This document shows positions 10,488 through 22,513 of a DNA stretch of 64,000 bases, piece by piece. A program made the translations under genes and the position numbers. The notes under the pieces were generated by a model. That model saw only the letters and a list, made by a program, of their open reading frames with translations. It searched no databases and was not told the DNA's origin. The DNA is from Gamsiella multidivaricata. Lineage: Eukaryota; Mortierellomycota; Mortierellomycetes; Mortierellales; Mortierellaceae. Each line of letters begins with the position of its first letter. Position 1 is the first letter of the stretch. Where the stretch lies: positions 1 through 64,000 of the forward strand of contig NW_026251718.1 in the NCBI RefSeq assembly GCF_025024155.1, written 5' to 3'.

Positions 10488-12706
10488 ATGCCCTCAATCG
10501 AAACAAAGCTGGCCATGGACGTCGCCGACATGAAGCTGAAGGAGGTCAAGGAGAAGAAGGACAAGAAAGACAAGAAAGACAAGAAGGAAAAGAAGGAGAA
10601 AAAAGAGAAGAAGGAAAAGAAAGAGAAGAGATCTCGCAAGGCCGATTCTTCAGACTCGGAAGAAGAAGAGGTCAAGCCCGGCTTCAAGAAGGCCCGTCTC
10701 GACTCTTCCAACACTCCCTCCCCTGCGGAGACCCCCCGCGACTCCACCCCTGAGGCTGGTGCAGCTAAGGAGGCAGAGGATGTAGTTCCTGAAAACCTGA
10801 GATTGAGCACCTACAGGATTTCGCCCCCCACCGTCGCTGCTCTCGCCGCCCGCGGCATCAATGCTCTGTTCCCTATTCAGGCAGAGACCTTCGATCATAT
10901 CTACAACGGAAACGATGTCCTTGGACGGGCTAGGACCGGTACCGGAAAGACCCTCGCCTTTGCTCTGCCCATGGTTGAGATGCTGCTTAAGAATCATGTC
11001 AGCGCGGACCGCGGTCGTGCTCCCCGTGTTCTCGTCCTCGGTAAGAATGCGGCACTGGATTCAGTGTGCTGTCTATCAAGAAGAAAACCTTTTCATTTCT
11101 GATGTTAATTTATTAATTGTCTATTCGTTATGGCTCTTTTTTTTTTCTCCCTCTAGCCCCTACTCGTGATTTGGCTATTCAGGTCGCAAACGAATTCACC
11201 ACTATTGCACCCAACTTGAAAACAATCTGCGCCTATGGTGGTACTCCTATGCACGAGCAGACATCAGCCCTTCGTTCCGGAGTAGACGTTGTCATTGGAA
11301 CACCTGGTCGCTGCTTGGATCATATCAACCGCGGCAACTTGCGTCTGGACTCCCTTCTCTTCGTTTGCTTGGATGAGGCCGATCAAATGCTGGATATTGG
11401 ATTTGCCGACGACATGGAACAGGTCCTGCAGCACGTTCAGACGCAGAAGCAGAGCCGCGGTTCCTCTGCACCCAAGCATCAGACCCTACTCTTCTCTGCA
11501 ACAGCTCCCGAGTGGATCAAACGCACGGTTGAGAAGTACCTCGACCCCAAGTACATCAATGTCGATCTGGTTGGAAATTCGCGTGTCAAGACTAACGAGA
11601 ACATTCGCCATTACGCCATTCCCTCAACCTGGCAGTCGCGCAAGGATGTCATTGGAGATGTTGTTGCTGTCTATGGCGGTAACCGCGGCCTGACAGTCAT
11701 TTTCGCCAACACCAAGGCCGAGGCAGATGAGCTTGCGCTGACGGACAAGCTGAGGGCCGATGCCAAGGTCCTCCACGGAGACATTCCTCAGGCCCAGCGT
11801 GAGTTGACGCTTCAAGGATTCCGTGAGGCCAAGGTCAAGTGCATCATCTGCACGGATGTCTTGGCTCGTGGTATCGATATCCCTATGGTTGATCTCGTCA
11901 TCAACTGCCAGCCTCCCAAGGATGTCGAAACATATGTCCACCGCTCTGGTCGTACCGGTCGTGCTGGCCGCAAAGGTGTCTGTGTGACATTCTTCAAGGC
12001 ACAGGAAGAGTACATGATCCAGAACATCCAGCGCCGAGCAGGCATGGAGATGGTCAAGGCCGGTCCTCCTCAGCCTCAGGATATCATTGCCGCCACAGCA
12101 CAGGATGCAGCAGACATTGTTGTCAAGGTCGTCAAGAATGTCATTCCCATGTTCAGGCCCATTGCCGAGTCCATGATTGCCGAGAACTTTGGGGGCGATG
12201 CCACGGAAGCTCTGGCTGCTGCGTTGGCACAGATTTCAGGATATGGAGCTGGAGTCCGTGCGCGCTCTCTCATGTCTGCGACTGAGGGATTCACCACGAT
12301 GATCTTCCAGCTCTCGCATGAGATTCAGCATGCTGGATATGTCCGCAATATTTTGAGCCGTAATTTCCCCAAGCTGGGTTACGAGGACGTCAAGGGCATG
12401 AGGATGACCAAGGACATGACGGGTGTCGTCTTTGACGTAGTCTCGGAGAAGCTTGAGGTCGACAGCAACAATACGATTTCCCTTGGTGGAAACAAATGGA
12501 CGGATCTCGATAACATTACACTCGAGGTCGCCAAGACCCTGCCAGAGCTGGAACAGCGGATGGACGATCGCCGTGGAGGCAATGGCGGCGGACGTGGCGG
12601 CTATGGCGGTGGACGCGGAGGTGGATTTGGGGGACGTGGAGGGTCCCGCGGCGGACGCGGTGGTAACGGAGGAGGGTTCCGTGGTGGACGGGGCGGCCGT
12701 CGCTAA
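10488..12706 (+). CDS. nucleolar DEAD-box RNA helicase, DDX21-like
   Basis: Two exons, 10488-11040 and 11157-12706, about 700 aa. The 116-bp intron (GTAAGA..CTAG) falls inside motif Ia and its removal gives VLVLAPTRDLAIQV. In order: a Lys-rich repeat of DKK/EKK units at about residues 20-46, an acidic patch, the Q-motif region (FPIQAETFDHI), motif I ARTGTGKT, PTRDLA, TPGR, motif II LDEAD, motif III SAT, VIFANTK, TDVLARGIDIP and motif VI HRSGRTGRAG. After the helicase core comes a region like the GUCT domain of DDX21/DDX50 (FTTMIFQLSHEIQHAG), then a Gly/Arg-rich RGG tail of about 50 residues. Such proteins remodel RNA in ribosome synthesis. Assignment to DDX21 rests on the lysine-rich start, GUCT-like block and RGG tail together. 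Confidence 0.9.
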
Positions 12707-13833
12707 AGAGATTTGAGCTGCGCTTCTTTTTTTGATTCTCATGTTAATATCTGTGTACTATAGATCGCCATTCATTATTTGACCTCTCTACTCTGCATCA
12801 TCATCCATTCATTCTTCAAGGCATTCTTCAAGGCATTCTTTTTTTGAAAATAAACAAGCATCCATAGAGATTTCCTGTAGTGATATGAACACGTTGTGAG
12901 GCCCGCTGCTCGGGGCATATGGGGATCAATTGATATACGTTGTTCTGTAGACAATCAAATCTAGGATGTCGCCTTCTTTAAGCGCTCCTTGTGTTGATGA
13001 TACGGCCCTGACGCATACTACGTGTATGGGTAACGTGGTAACATTCGCGACCCAGAACTAGCAGAAAGTGGAGGATTCGCTTGGCGCGTGAGTATGTGTC
13101 GTGAATAGAAGCCTTTTTTTCTATTTCTTATTTTCTTTTGTTCGGTGCTTGCTCAAAGCATGGCCCATGCCTTACGCGGCTTGGACAGCTATATTTTATG
13201 AAAAGCATAGTGAGCGGTCGAACTGCCCGCTTCGCGCTACACTTGGAGCCATTGAGGCCATGGTCCTGTGTCCTAGGCTCTAGGTGAGCATTCTCAGGGA
13301 CGTTGGCATGACTTGTTTTTTTATCGGTGGCAATCGGAGAGAGAGAGGGGGGGTGCGCCGGGTTTTGAATGGCAGCGAGAGCTTGGTTCGGCCTTATGAG
13401 GAGGGGAGGGGGGGCTGGCAGAGAGCGGCGAGCAAACAGAAGGGCGGGCGGATCCGATAAAAAAAAATAAGGAAATGGCGATAGTTTGATTTGATGGGGC
13501 ACGAATCTTTTTTTTTTTCTCGATATTGCATCCCCGCCCTATCTGCGTGCGACATTATATCATATCATATCTTTTTTTTTTTGTTTACACGTAAGGAGGC
13601 ATTTCCATTTCCATTTCCATCTTCAGTGTCTTCAGTGGGTGGACAGAGGACAATAGGGCCGTGAGAGACTGGGCGCTATTTCCTGGCACTGCTGCCCGCT
13701 CGACGGACGCTCTGCACCACATCCCCCTCCTCTCCTCCGCTCCTCCGCTCCTCCTCTCCTCCTCTCCTCCCTCATTGCCTCTCCATCCCAAGACACATCC
13801 GCTTTTCGCCATCCACTCAACGAACACAACCTC
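12707..13833. other. intergenic region
   Basis: No gene was found. There is a near-tandem ATTCTTCAAGGC at about 12808-12838, a poly-T run at about 13508-13519, a repeated TTTCCA at about 13600-13620 and a CTCC-rich stretch (about 13725-13780) upstream of the protein X gene. Confidence 0.5.
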
Positions 13834-16461
13834 ATGCTCTCTCTCTCAAAGACCTTGGCCATGCGCTCTGTCGCTGGCGTCAAATGTATTCCAATGCAGA
13901 GCAATGATCTCTCCCTCGCATAATGCCCATCCATTCATTCAGCGCCCCCCCCCCCCCCTGCCTTGTTCCGCGCACCCTTCACCACGCCGCGACTCACACA
14001 GAACCCTTGTCATATCCCTTCTAGACTTCCACGCAGCTGCTGTCCAGCACGCAACCACGACCTTGAACATGCCAGCACTGTCGCCCACCATGACCGAGGG
14101 AACAATCACCGCCTGGAAGAAGAAGGAGGGTATGCAGAAAACCCTACTTTTGGATGATAAACGCTCATCTGCCGCACACCCCCCTGCTATCGTCGCTTGT
14201 CGCTTGCTGCTGAGCCTGTCAGTCAGCCGGCAACAGCTTCCTTATTTCTACTGAACTCGATTGGGTGTGTGTGTGTGGTATATGTATCATGATGTGCTGA
14301 TCGCGTAATGGTCTCTTGTTTAAACGCCTAGGCGACGCGGTCATTGCTGGCGATGTGCTTCTGGAGATTGAAACCGATAAGGCGGGCATGGATGTGGAGG
14401 CTGTTGAGGATGGTATTCTTGCAAAGATCTTGGTAAGTGCTTTTTTCTTCTTTTTTTTTCGATATCTCTGGGATTGATGAGCGCGCCTGATTTGATTTCC
14501 CACGCGTGCGCAGTCGACTCTACACGAAATATCGCTCTGCCTACACTATGTATTTACGCGATTGATGGCTCTTATTTTGCTACAACAGCATCCAGACGGA
14601 TCCAAGGTTCCTGTCAACGAAGCTATCGCGTTGTTGGCCGAGGAGGGCGATGATCTGTCAAAGATTGAAATTCCAAAGACCAAGGCAGCCCCCAAGGGCG
14701 ACACACCCGTAAAGGAAGAGAAGAAGGACACTCCAGGTGCGTGTAAATGACCAGGATGACCGATTGCTTTTCGGGAAATGCGCCAGGATCTATATGTCAA
14801 GATTATACCATGGAACGCGTGGAACAGGAATGAACTGAAAGCGAACGCGGAACCTTATTTCTTACATTGCAAGAGGAGATGGCCCCGGCAGACAGCAACG
14901 TTCATGAAGATTGTACAGGGCTCACATGGAAAAATCTCTCATTGTCGACTTGACTACACTAAGCAAGGATCGGCAGCGAGCCTTTTCAGACGGACTCGGA
15001 AGAGACGCTATGCGATTCTAATTGTATGTTCGTATTTTCGCGACCATGATTACATTCAGCTCCCAAGAAGGAGGAGTCCAAGCAGCCGCATTTTCAGCAG
15101 ACTGCCACCACTCCATCCTCAAACCTTCTCTCGCCTGCCGTTGCCCATTTGCTGCTTCAGAACCACATCCAGGATGTCACCAAAATTCCTTCGACTGGAC
15201 CGAAGGGCCGCGTCTTGAAAGGAGATGTCCTCGCCTTCCTTGGCAAAATTAAGGCTCGTCCTGCACCAGAACCCACCATTCCTCAGCCCAAGACCCTTTC
15301 TCCCCCATCCAAGCCATCCTCTGCCTCACAACCCCAGGCCTCGAAAGCTGCGCCTGCTGCCGCTGCTCCAGGATCGACATTCACAGATACTCCTACAACC
15401 AACATGCGCAGGATCATTGCTTCTCGTCTGAGCGAGACCAAGACGACTGTCCCACACTCTTACGTCACTCGCGATATTGTTATTGACAACATGATGAAGC
15501 TCCGTCGGCTTTTGGCTGGTAAGTTTTAGTTTTTGGGCCATCAAAGAAAGCTTTGTCAACTATACTTTGGAGCCGTTGTTAATGCAATGTTCTTTATTCA
15601 TTGAACCAATAGACGAGCTTGAGGCTAAGGTCTCTGTGAACGACTTTTTGATCAAGGCCGCATCACTTGCTTTGCGTGATGTGCCAGAATCGAATGTTCA
15701 GTTTTCTGCCGGGGACAATGCTAAGCAGCTCAAGGATATCGACATCTCTGTTGCTGTCGCCACACCCACTGGTCTAATCACTCCCATCGTCAAGGGTGCT
15801 GACACTCGTGGCGTTCAATCCGTGTCGCTGGTCGTCAAAGAATTGGCAGAGAGGGCAAAGAAGAACAAGCTAAAGCCGGAGGAGTACCAAGGCGGCTCAT
15901 TCAGGTATAACACGCTCCTATTCATACATAGCATGTACTTTTCTGCAAAGTAAGAGACTTATTTGTTCCTTACCTTCCAATCTGCTTGCACTTAGCATCT
16001 CCAACTTGGGTATGTTTGGCGTCAGCAACTTTTCAGCGATCATCAACCTTCCACAGGCCTGTATTCTGGCCGTTGGCGGTGCCCGCACAATCTTCAAGCC
16101 GGCGGCAGTTGAGGAGACGGATCTGTTGAGCGACTCTGAGATCTTTGACTACTTGGGTGGCCAGAGCAAGAAGAGCGCATCCTCGTCATCGTCGTCCACA
16201 TCTTCTAAGAAGACCAAGGAGGATCTTGACCTGATTGAGTTCTTGGGCGGAAGCGCACCATTGAAGAAAAAGTCGACCTCTACCTCCGAGTCAGCATTAG
16301 GAGATGAGGTACTGCGTCGGTTGCGTCCCTCGCTTGAGAAGTCCCAGGTGGTGAGCGTGACATTGAGTATTGACGAGCGCGTAGTCGATGGAGAGGTTGC
16401 TGGACGGTTCCTGGAGCGCCTCTCGCACTATGTCGAGAACCCCGAATCTATGATTCTTTGA
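13834..16461 (+). CDS. pyruvate dehydrogenase complex protein X (E3-binding, PDHX/Pdx1-like)
   Basis: Seven exons: 13834-13885, 14025-14129, 14332-14432, 14589-14736, 15060-15518, 15613-15904 and 15996-16461, 540 aa. The start ([12 protein letters not shown]) looks like a mitochondrial presequence. A lipoyl domain follows, with its acceptor lysine in LEIETDKAG. Then come a linker, a peripheral-subunit-binding domain ([16 protein letters not shown]) and an acyltransferase-like core ([52 protein letters not shown]). True E2 enzymes carry DHRxxDG at the end of the core; here it reads IDERVVDG, so the catalytic histidine is replaced by glutamate. Animal PDHX likewise lacks this histidine, so the protein is read as the structural E3-binding component. 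A Ser/Lys-rich insert with two LGG motifs (DYLGG, EFLGG) precedes that strand. Confidence 0.87.
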
Positions 16462-17213
16462 AAGGATTAGCTATGATTATGGTGATTAGGGACCGAAGGA
16501 GGGGGGGGGGGGGGGAGGGGGGGGGGGCATTGATGCAAATTTATGAGGGTGTGTCCATGAAGAGAGTTTGCAACGTAACAATAAAAGCATCGCTATCATT
16601 AGACTATAATTGACACATACTTGTGCAACAGTGCACTGGCCATTGCTAATTGCGATATGGTGCTATTACATCCGATGGACAGAGTCCGGAAATGTGCTCC
16701 TCTGCAGGCGGACAAGATGGACGGGGTAGCTTTTTGTGGATCGACAGAATGGAACAGGATGGAACAAGGGATAAAGGAGTCGATCGTCATATGAGTCGCC
16801 GATGGAGGAGTGAAGAGGCCTTTCACATGCACGGATGCGAGACCCTCAATAGAAAGATAGCATTTCATTTCCCAGTGGGCGGGGGGCTTTTGCTCATTTT
16901 TTTTTTCTTTTCGATCGGGCAGACAAATTGGACTGACGGGCTTGACAGTTGACCTCATTGTCGGGGCCGGGTGAAAAGGATGCCAATCAGTCCATGGCAA
17001 AACTGTTCCCGCACTATATGAACTTGGCATTTCTAGCTCCCTCTCCTATCTCTCACACCCTGTCTCTCTTTCTTCCGCACAAAAAAACTTCCACCCTCTC
17101 ACGCTCGCCCGACCCACTACCGCCCACGACCCTCCTTTCACTTCCTACCCCACTCCTCCTTTCCCCCATCTCACTTGTCTTTTACGTCCAAGCACAGCTA
17201 CACTCCTCAGAGG
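16462..17213. other. intergenic region with G-tract
   Basis: A G-run of about 27 bases broken by one A lies at 16500-16527, 40 bases after the protein X stop. A T-tract lies at about 16897-16906. The 150 bases before the DGAT2 start are C/T-rich, as in many fungal promoters. No other feature was recognised. Confidence 0.5.
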
Positions 17214-17519
17214 ATGGCCACCTTTGCTCCAATCCGCCTCCCCATCAAGCGGAGGCTGCAGACTGCTGCGGTCCTGGTCTGGATCTCTGCCCTTGCAGTG
17301 ACAACAACGGTCTTCTTTTACCTCTGCACCATCAAATACCTCTGGCCCTTGATCATCATCTATCTTCTATGGATCCTCATGTTCGACCAAGCACCCGAGC
17401 GGGGCGGAAGACGCTTCAATTGGGCGAGAAAGTGTGTCGTATGGTCCTACTTTGCCCAGTACTTTCCTATGACGCTGATCAAGGTAATGAGTGTTTGAAT
17501 GAGACAGGACAGCAACTCC

Positions 17520-17551
<32 letters not shown>

Positions 17552-18147
17552 GGTTCGATCTCTTGGGGCCTTTTTGTAAACGGGTCTTTTCATGCCACTG
17601 TTGGGGTATGTCGTATACTGACTGACTGATCCATATTGTAAAATTCATTCGCACACCTCCTTAGGAAGCTGATCTGGATCCCTCCAAGAACTATATCTTT
17701 GGTTATCACCCACACGGCATCATCTCCCTCGGCGCGTTTTCCACGTTTGGGACCGAGGGCCTCAACTTCTCGAAGCGCTTTCCTGGGATCACACCTCGTC
17801 TCTTGACATTGCAATCGAACTTCAACATCCCGATCTATCGCGACTACATCATGGCGCATGGATGTGCTTCGGTTTCGAAGGAGTCTTGTGAACACATTCT
17901 TCGATCGGGTCCAGGAAATTCAATTACGATTGTCGTTGGAGGCGCCCAGGAGAGTCTTGCAGCCAAGCCTGGGACGTTGGACTTGACGCTCAAGAAAAGA
18001 ATGGGCTTTATCAAGCTAGCACTGGTGAACGGGTATGTCTTTTTGTTTTTGCTTTTGTTTTTTGATTGCAAGGAGGATGGGATGTGTTTTTTTTCCGCTA
18101 TCGTGGGATATTTCAAAAATTAAAAAAAAATCTCTTTTGTTTACATG

Positions 18148-18200
<53 letters not shown>

Positions 18201-18719
18201 AGAGCAAGTCTTGTGCCCACTTTGGCATTCGGCGAGAACGATCTTTATGAACTGTACAGTACCTCCCATACAAGCAGGCTATACCATGTGCAGCAATTCA
18301 TGAAGAAGGCTCTCGGCTTCACGATGCCCATGTTCAATGGCCGCGGTGTCTTCAATTGTACGTCTTGGTCTTGTGATTGTTTTTTTTAGCGCTGCTGGAA
18401 ATACTCATTCTCTGAGTAACAAAAAAAAAAAGAGAAAAAAGGGCGAGCATTTTGATCTCTCTGGACTCACATGTGTGTGTTTTTCTCTTTTTTTTTAAAA
18501 AAAAATTCCATAGATGAGTATGGATTGTTGCCAAGGAGGAAGCCAGTGTTCATTGTGGTTGGAAAGCCGATCCATGTCGAGAAGGTCGAGGGCGCACCCA
18601 CGACGGAACAACTTCAGGATTTGCAAAAGAAGTACATTGACGAGCTCGTGACGATCTGGGAGCGATACAAGGACAAGTACGCGGTCGGTCGTTCTCAAGA
18701 ACTTCAGATCGTAGAATAG
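17214..18719 (+). CDS. diacylglycerol O-acyltransferase type 2 (DGAT2/Dga1)
   Basis: Four exons: 17214-17483, 17665-18032, 18203-18357 and 18514-18719, 332 aa. It makes triacylglycerol from diacylglycerol and acyl-CoA at the ER and lipid droplets. Two close hydrophobic segments lie at about residues 15-60 (AVLVWISALAVTTTVFFYL, WPLIIIYLLWIL). The DGAT2 hallmark YHPHG sits in exon 2 (IFGYHPHGIISLGAF), followed by LRSGPGNSITIVVGGAQESL, LVPTLAFGENDLY and RKPVFIVVGKPI. The fourth exon carries the C-terminal LQKKYIDELVTIWERYKDKY. Introns use GTAATG, GTATGT and GTACGT donors. The second contains a long CT microsatellite ahead of its acceptor and the first a long A-run. Family assignment is firm; substrate preference cannot be read. 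Confidence 0.95.
18149..18196 (+). repeat. (CT)n microsatellite in DGAT2 intron 2
   Basis: About 23 CT units run to six bases before the acceptor region (GAATAG, exon at 18203). It serves as, or has grown out of, the polypyrimidine tract. Length variation here could affect splicing of DGAT2. Confidence 0.9.
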
Positions 18720-18842
18720 TATGCGGCACTCGTCAATCAAAAAAAAAATCAAAATAAGTAAAAAGTCAATCTAATTCACGCTTGCATGTAGTTTAGTTGT
18801 CTTTAACGTACAAGTGATATTTTTTGTACAAATAGGTACAGC

Positions 18843-18875
<33 letters not shown>

Positions 18876-18932
18876 GTGCTTTATTTTCGATATGGGATTG
18901 GAGTGAATCGTTTTGGGGCATTTTGTTGTTTT

Positions 18933-20015
18933 CTACTGGGGTCCTTCGCCTCCTGGGATCAGCTACAAGGGTCACAAAAAAAATATACATGTTAAGAGGT
19001 GCATTCATAAACTATATCATACGGCCCATAAGCACACAAACCACATTCGTATACAGCCCGATCGATGTACTTACCATACAGATGTTGTTCCCGTTCAAAA
19101 GAATTTGCTCCAGCTTTGTCGTTTTCCTTCCTTCCGGTGTGTTCTCACTAGGCGCGATGAGACGATCGCAAGATTACGAATTATCAGTTAGTAATGAGTC
19201 GCATATCGCACGTCCAGCTGCACCATTGTATGTGCCGTGGAGCTGTGTAAACGTATCCTGTATCTTTATGCGTGTCTTCCAAGGCAAAAGAAGAAAAAAA
19301 AAAGGTGGGGAGCGCCTTACAATTCTGTAACATCTTCGAGCACCATGTTGACATAGTCATCAAAGTACTTGAGCGTTCCTGTGAACTCCTTCTCTGATTT
19401 CATGACTACCCAGATCTTGGATCCGATGCAAGAGTCGATCAATTCTATAGCCACGTAAAAAAGGGCGAATAGTGCATCAATAACATGTTAAGCAGCAATG
19501 AGTAGAGTGTTCACTACACAAGTCGTTGTATTCCGTCGTGGAAGGCGAGGTGTCTTTTGCGTTGGTGATAGTCGAGCATCCTTCATTGAGTACAGCCATG
19601 GCATGCATTATTTACGTCAGTTCTGGATTGAACTGTTGGCGCGTTTTAATGTTCATGTCGAGGCTGTATCCATCCGAGGTGGAATGAGTAATATGCTGAT
19701 GATAGTTGAGCGTTCTGTGCCCTGTACCCATAATCATGCTGGCTACCATTCATGACAGCTCCCTTTGAGTAGTCCAGCCATTGGAAAGCAGGTTGCCGCT
19801 CCGCAATCCTGGTTAATCATACAGCTGGGGACAATACAATTAGGCAGGTATCCATTGTCCTGTTTCCAGTGCTTTTGTTTTCGTGTTCATTCGCTCGTCC
19901 AGTCGAGATGCTGATCTGAACCCGCTGTTGTCCTTTCTTCGTTACCTAATGGCAGCTGGTGAATAGATGCGATTGCAGGTGCAGTAGCTGATCCGCTTGA
20001 GTTTGGTGCCGACAT
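18933..20015 (-). CDS. LSM5: U6 snRNA-associated Sm-like protein LSm5
   Basis: Four small exons on the minus strand: 20015-19946, 19444-19321, 19147-19075 and 18962-18933, giving 98 aa. Exon 1 encodes a short Ala/Ser-rich start ending HQLPL. Exon 2 gives the Sm1 motif ([40 protein letters not shown]). Exon 3 gives [20 protein letters not shown], which holds the Sm2 signature, and exon 4 gives LIPGGEGPQ and stop. All junctions are GT..AG (GTAACG..ATAG, GTAAGG..CTAG, GTAAGT..GTAG) and in frame. LSm5 is part of the Lsm1-7 ring in mRNA decay and the Lsm2-8 ring on U6 snRNA. It ends 213 bp from the convergent DGAT2 stop and starts 328 bp from the divergent Crinkler gene. Confidence 0.92.
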
Positions 20016-20343
20016 GTCTGAGAATCCCTTTCGGTTATGGTCTTGGTTGGTGATGCCTTCAGAGTCAAGGCTCCCCTTTCCCCCCACCTCTAGAGAATGG
20101 AAAATGACAAGCAGGAGATGCGCTGGGTGAACGTTCCGTGACTTCATACGATTTTGCCACCACGGCACATGTGGTGGCAAATCCACAGCCCTGCGCCGTG
20201 GTCGCGCGCCTTGAAGACACCTCTTTCGCTCTTTCCACACTTACTCCTTCACTTTTTCCTGCCTCTCTCACATTCTCATCCACTCGTTCACACGCTTACT
20301 TACTCAGTCGCTTCATCACAACTACGCGTCCCATTCAACAACC
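20016..20343. promoter_or_regulatory. shared divergent promoter, LSM5 (-) and Crinkler 1 (+)
   Basis: 328 bp separate the two start codons. The right part, about 20221-20343, is a CT/CA-rich leader nearly identical to 23035-23156 in front of the second Crinkler gene, so it belongs to the Crinkler unit. An ACGCGT hexamer lies at 20324-20329; the second copy has ACGCGC there. No TATA box was recognised. Confidence 0.6.
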
Positions 20344-22265
20344 ATGGCCAAACTCAAGCTCTTTTGTCTAGTCGAGGGTGAATCCACGTCGAGAGCCTTT
20401 CCGCTGTCTGTTCCTTCGACACAAACAGTCGGTGACCTCAAGAAGCTCATCAAGACCGAGAAAACCATTGCCTTCAGCGACGTCGATGCAGGCAGGATCA
20501 CGCTCTGGCTCGTCACGATTCCCAATGATGCTGAGGAGGTTCCCATCAGGCTCGACACCCTGAATGAGAAGAAGAAGCTGCGCCCGACTAGCGTTCTCTC
20601 AAAAGTGTTTAGTGAGGGGACACCAAAGAACACAATCCACATCATCGTTCAGCGACCGCCACCAAGTAAGGCTTTCACGCTCACTTTGCAGTCGTGCCTG
20701 GACTTACTCGCTGTGTTGTGCTGAAAACTGAGCCTTGACAACGATTGGAAACGCCACTAAATGAAAGTCTCTTTTCCCACTATTTCTACTTGTGTGTCCG
20801 ATGTAATAGTCCCGAAAAAGACATCTCGGCAATCAAGGCTAGACAACCCGCGATGATCGAAACATCTTGTTTTACTATATACCCTTGGGTCATGCCGCGC
20901 CCTGGTTCGTCACACTCACATCCACTTCTTTCCTTCGTGATCTAGATCCCTCTTTATCTGCGCCTTCCCCTGGCTCTCCTGTGATCCACTCCTCTTGTAA
21001 GCGTATGATCGGGGTTTGGTGCTGACTTGCTGTGATTCCATCTACATCATTTATCTGCGCTTACAAAACCACAACTGGCGGCTTGCTTTGCTTGTACCTC
21101 ATCCAACTTATTAGCGCCCCCTCTCAAGAAGACCCATATTAACAGGGGTACTCTGACGAATGCGATTGAGAGCGCTGGTCTTATGGACAAGGCTTTAATG
21201 GATGGCCTGTATGACCTTTCTCGCCTTGACCAGAAAGAAAAGGTATCGCTGCTTATGTTCCTTGGTCAACCGATTGACGGAAACGATCCATTCGATTCAT
21301 TGCTGCAGGCTGCTCGTATATATCGAAATACCAACGAACAAGAATTGGACACAATATCATCACCTTCCGGCACTCGGTTTCCTGTGGTCGACACTGAGGG
21401 TCTTTACGTCAGACACGCCTACAAAGATCTTTGTGACAAAGTCGCCTCGACGTTCACAGACAGTCCCGATACAACATATCAGAATCGCATCGTCGTCGCC
21501 GGCACACCTGGGATCGGCAAGTCGGCGTTCCTGTTATACTTTACTATCCGACTTCTTGCTGCAAGCAATGACGACAATCCTCCTCTTGTCGTTTTCCACA
21601 CCCAAGAGGGTTCGGACTGCTATGTCTATGGAGGGATCTCCACTGTACGTCAAGGGAAAATCGACGATTTTCGTCTCCTCCTGGACCTCCCCGAAACCTG
21701 GTATCTGATCGACAGCTCTCCTAATCCAGCACTCGTACAAGCCAAGACCATTATATCGGCATCGCCACAGATTCTCTGTCCCGACAGTGGCCGATATCAA
21801 GATGTTTTGAAGGAGACGCCACAGCTACATTACATGGCGCCCTGGGAGTTCGATGAGTTGGAAACATGCCGGGTCTGTGTCAGGAGCTTCAATGTGGTCG
21901 GCCAGGACTTGATGAAGAGGCTTTACTTTAAGATAGGGGGTGTGCCGAGATATGTTCTGCACTCTCCGGCGAATACCTTGGGTCGAGACCGGAACGATTT
22001 TGCTGGTGCCGAGTCGAAAGCATTGTATCGGGTCCAGCTGGCCCTCAATAATGCCAAGGGTCCGTTAACACTTCTACAATACTTGGCTCAAAAAGGAGAA
22101 TCCTTGGAGTTCAGTAGCCATCTGCTCCACCGCTGGCCTACGAACGATCACGCAGATTACCACCTGCGATGGGCCACAAATTATATCAAAATGGAACTTG
22201 TCGAGGGTTTGGGCGACGAATCATGGATTGTCTTATTGAAGGCCATGCAAATGGGCTTGATGTAG
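20344..22265 (+). CDS. Crinkler (CRN) family protein 1 with P-loop NTPase body
   Basis: Proposed exons are 20344-20665, 20946-20996 and 21115-22265, 507 aa; both introns follow the GT..AG rule and keep frame. Residues 1-107 are a ubiquitin-like Crinkler header starting LKLFCLVEGESTSRAF and ending IHIIVQRPPP, the fungal counterpart of the LFLAK..HVLV header of oomycete CRNs. A Pro/Ser linker follows, then a body with Walker A GTPGIGKS at about 254-261 and a Walker B-like WYLID. Fungal CRN proteins act as secreted or intracellular effectors or in self/non-self conflict; which applies here is unknown. No signal peptide is visible. The frame stops at 22263-22265, but similar coding sequence continues in another frame to 22513 (listed separately), so the C-terminus may have been cut by a frameshift. 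Confidence 0.8.
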
Positions 22266-22513
22266 CGCTAAAAGAGCTTGTTACATTCTACAAGGATATT
22301 TGTACAAGGACATTTGGAAATTCTATAGGTTGGTCGCGCACAATATTTCAGTTGTACCAATTTTTCAAGCAAATTTGTTTCGCAAGGTCTCCATTGACGG
22401 ATCGCGTCCACGATGGCAAAGAAATTGCAGGGAGACCTTTATTCGAGCTATACGTACTCCATATCTTTCGAAAGGGCGGCTATGCCTTCGATGACATCAA
22501 TAAATTGCTTTAG
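22266..22513 (+). pseudogene. out-of-frame C-terminal remnant of Crinkler 1
   Basis: After the stop of Crinkler 1 the next frame reads VALKELVTFYKDI and later AGRPLFELYVLHIFRKGGY before a stop at 22511-22513. The LFE..H..L..GG pattern is like the end of CRN-type NTPase bodies. A one-base shift shortly before 22260 would join it to the upstream frame, and no credible intron bridges the two. Either this allele is truncated or the read has an indel. Confidence 0.6.

Noticed and set aside
14760..15218. 146-codon open frame at 14778-15218 as a separate gene
   Set aside because: It spans intron 4 of protein X and reads exon 5 in the wrong frame; the spliced model restores the subunit-binding domain.
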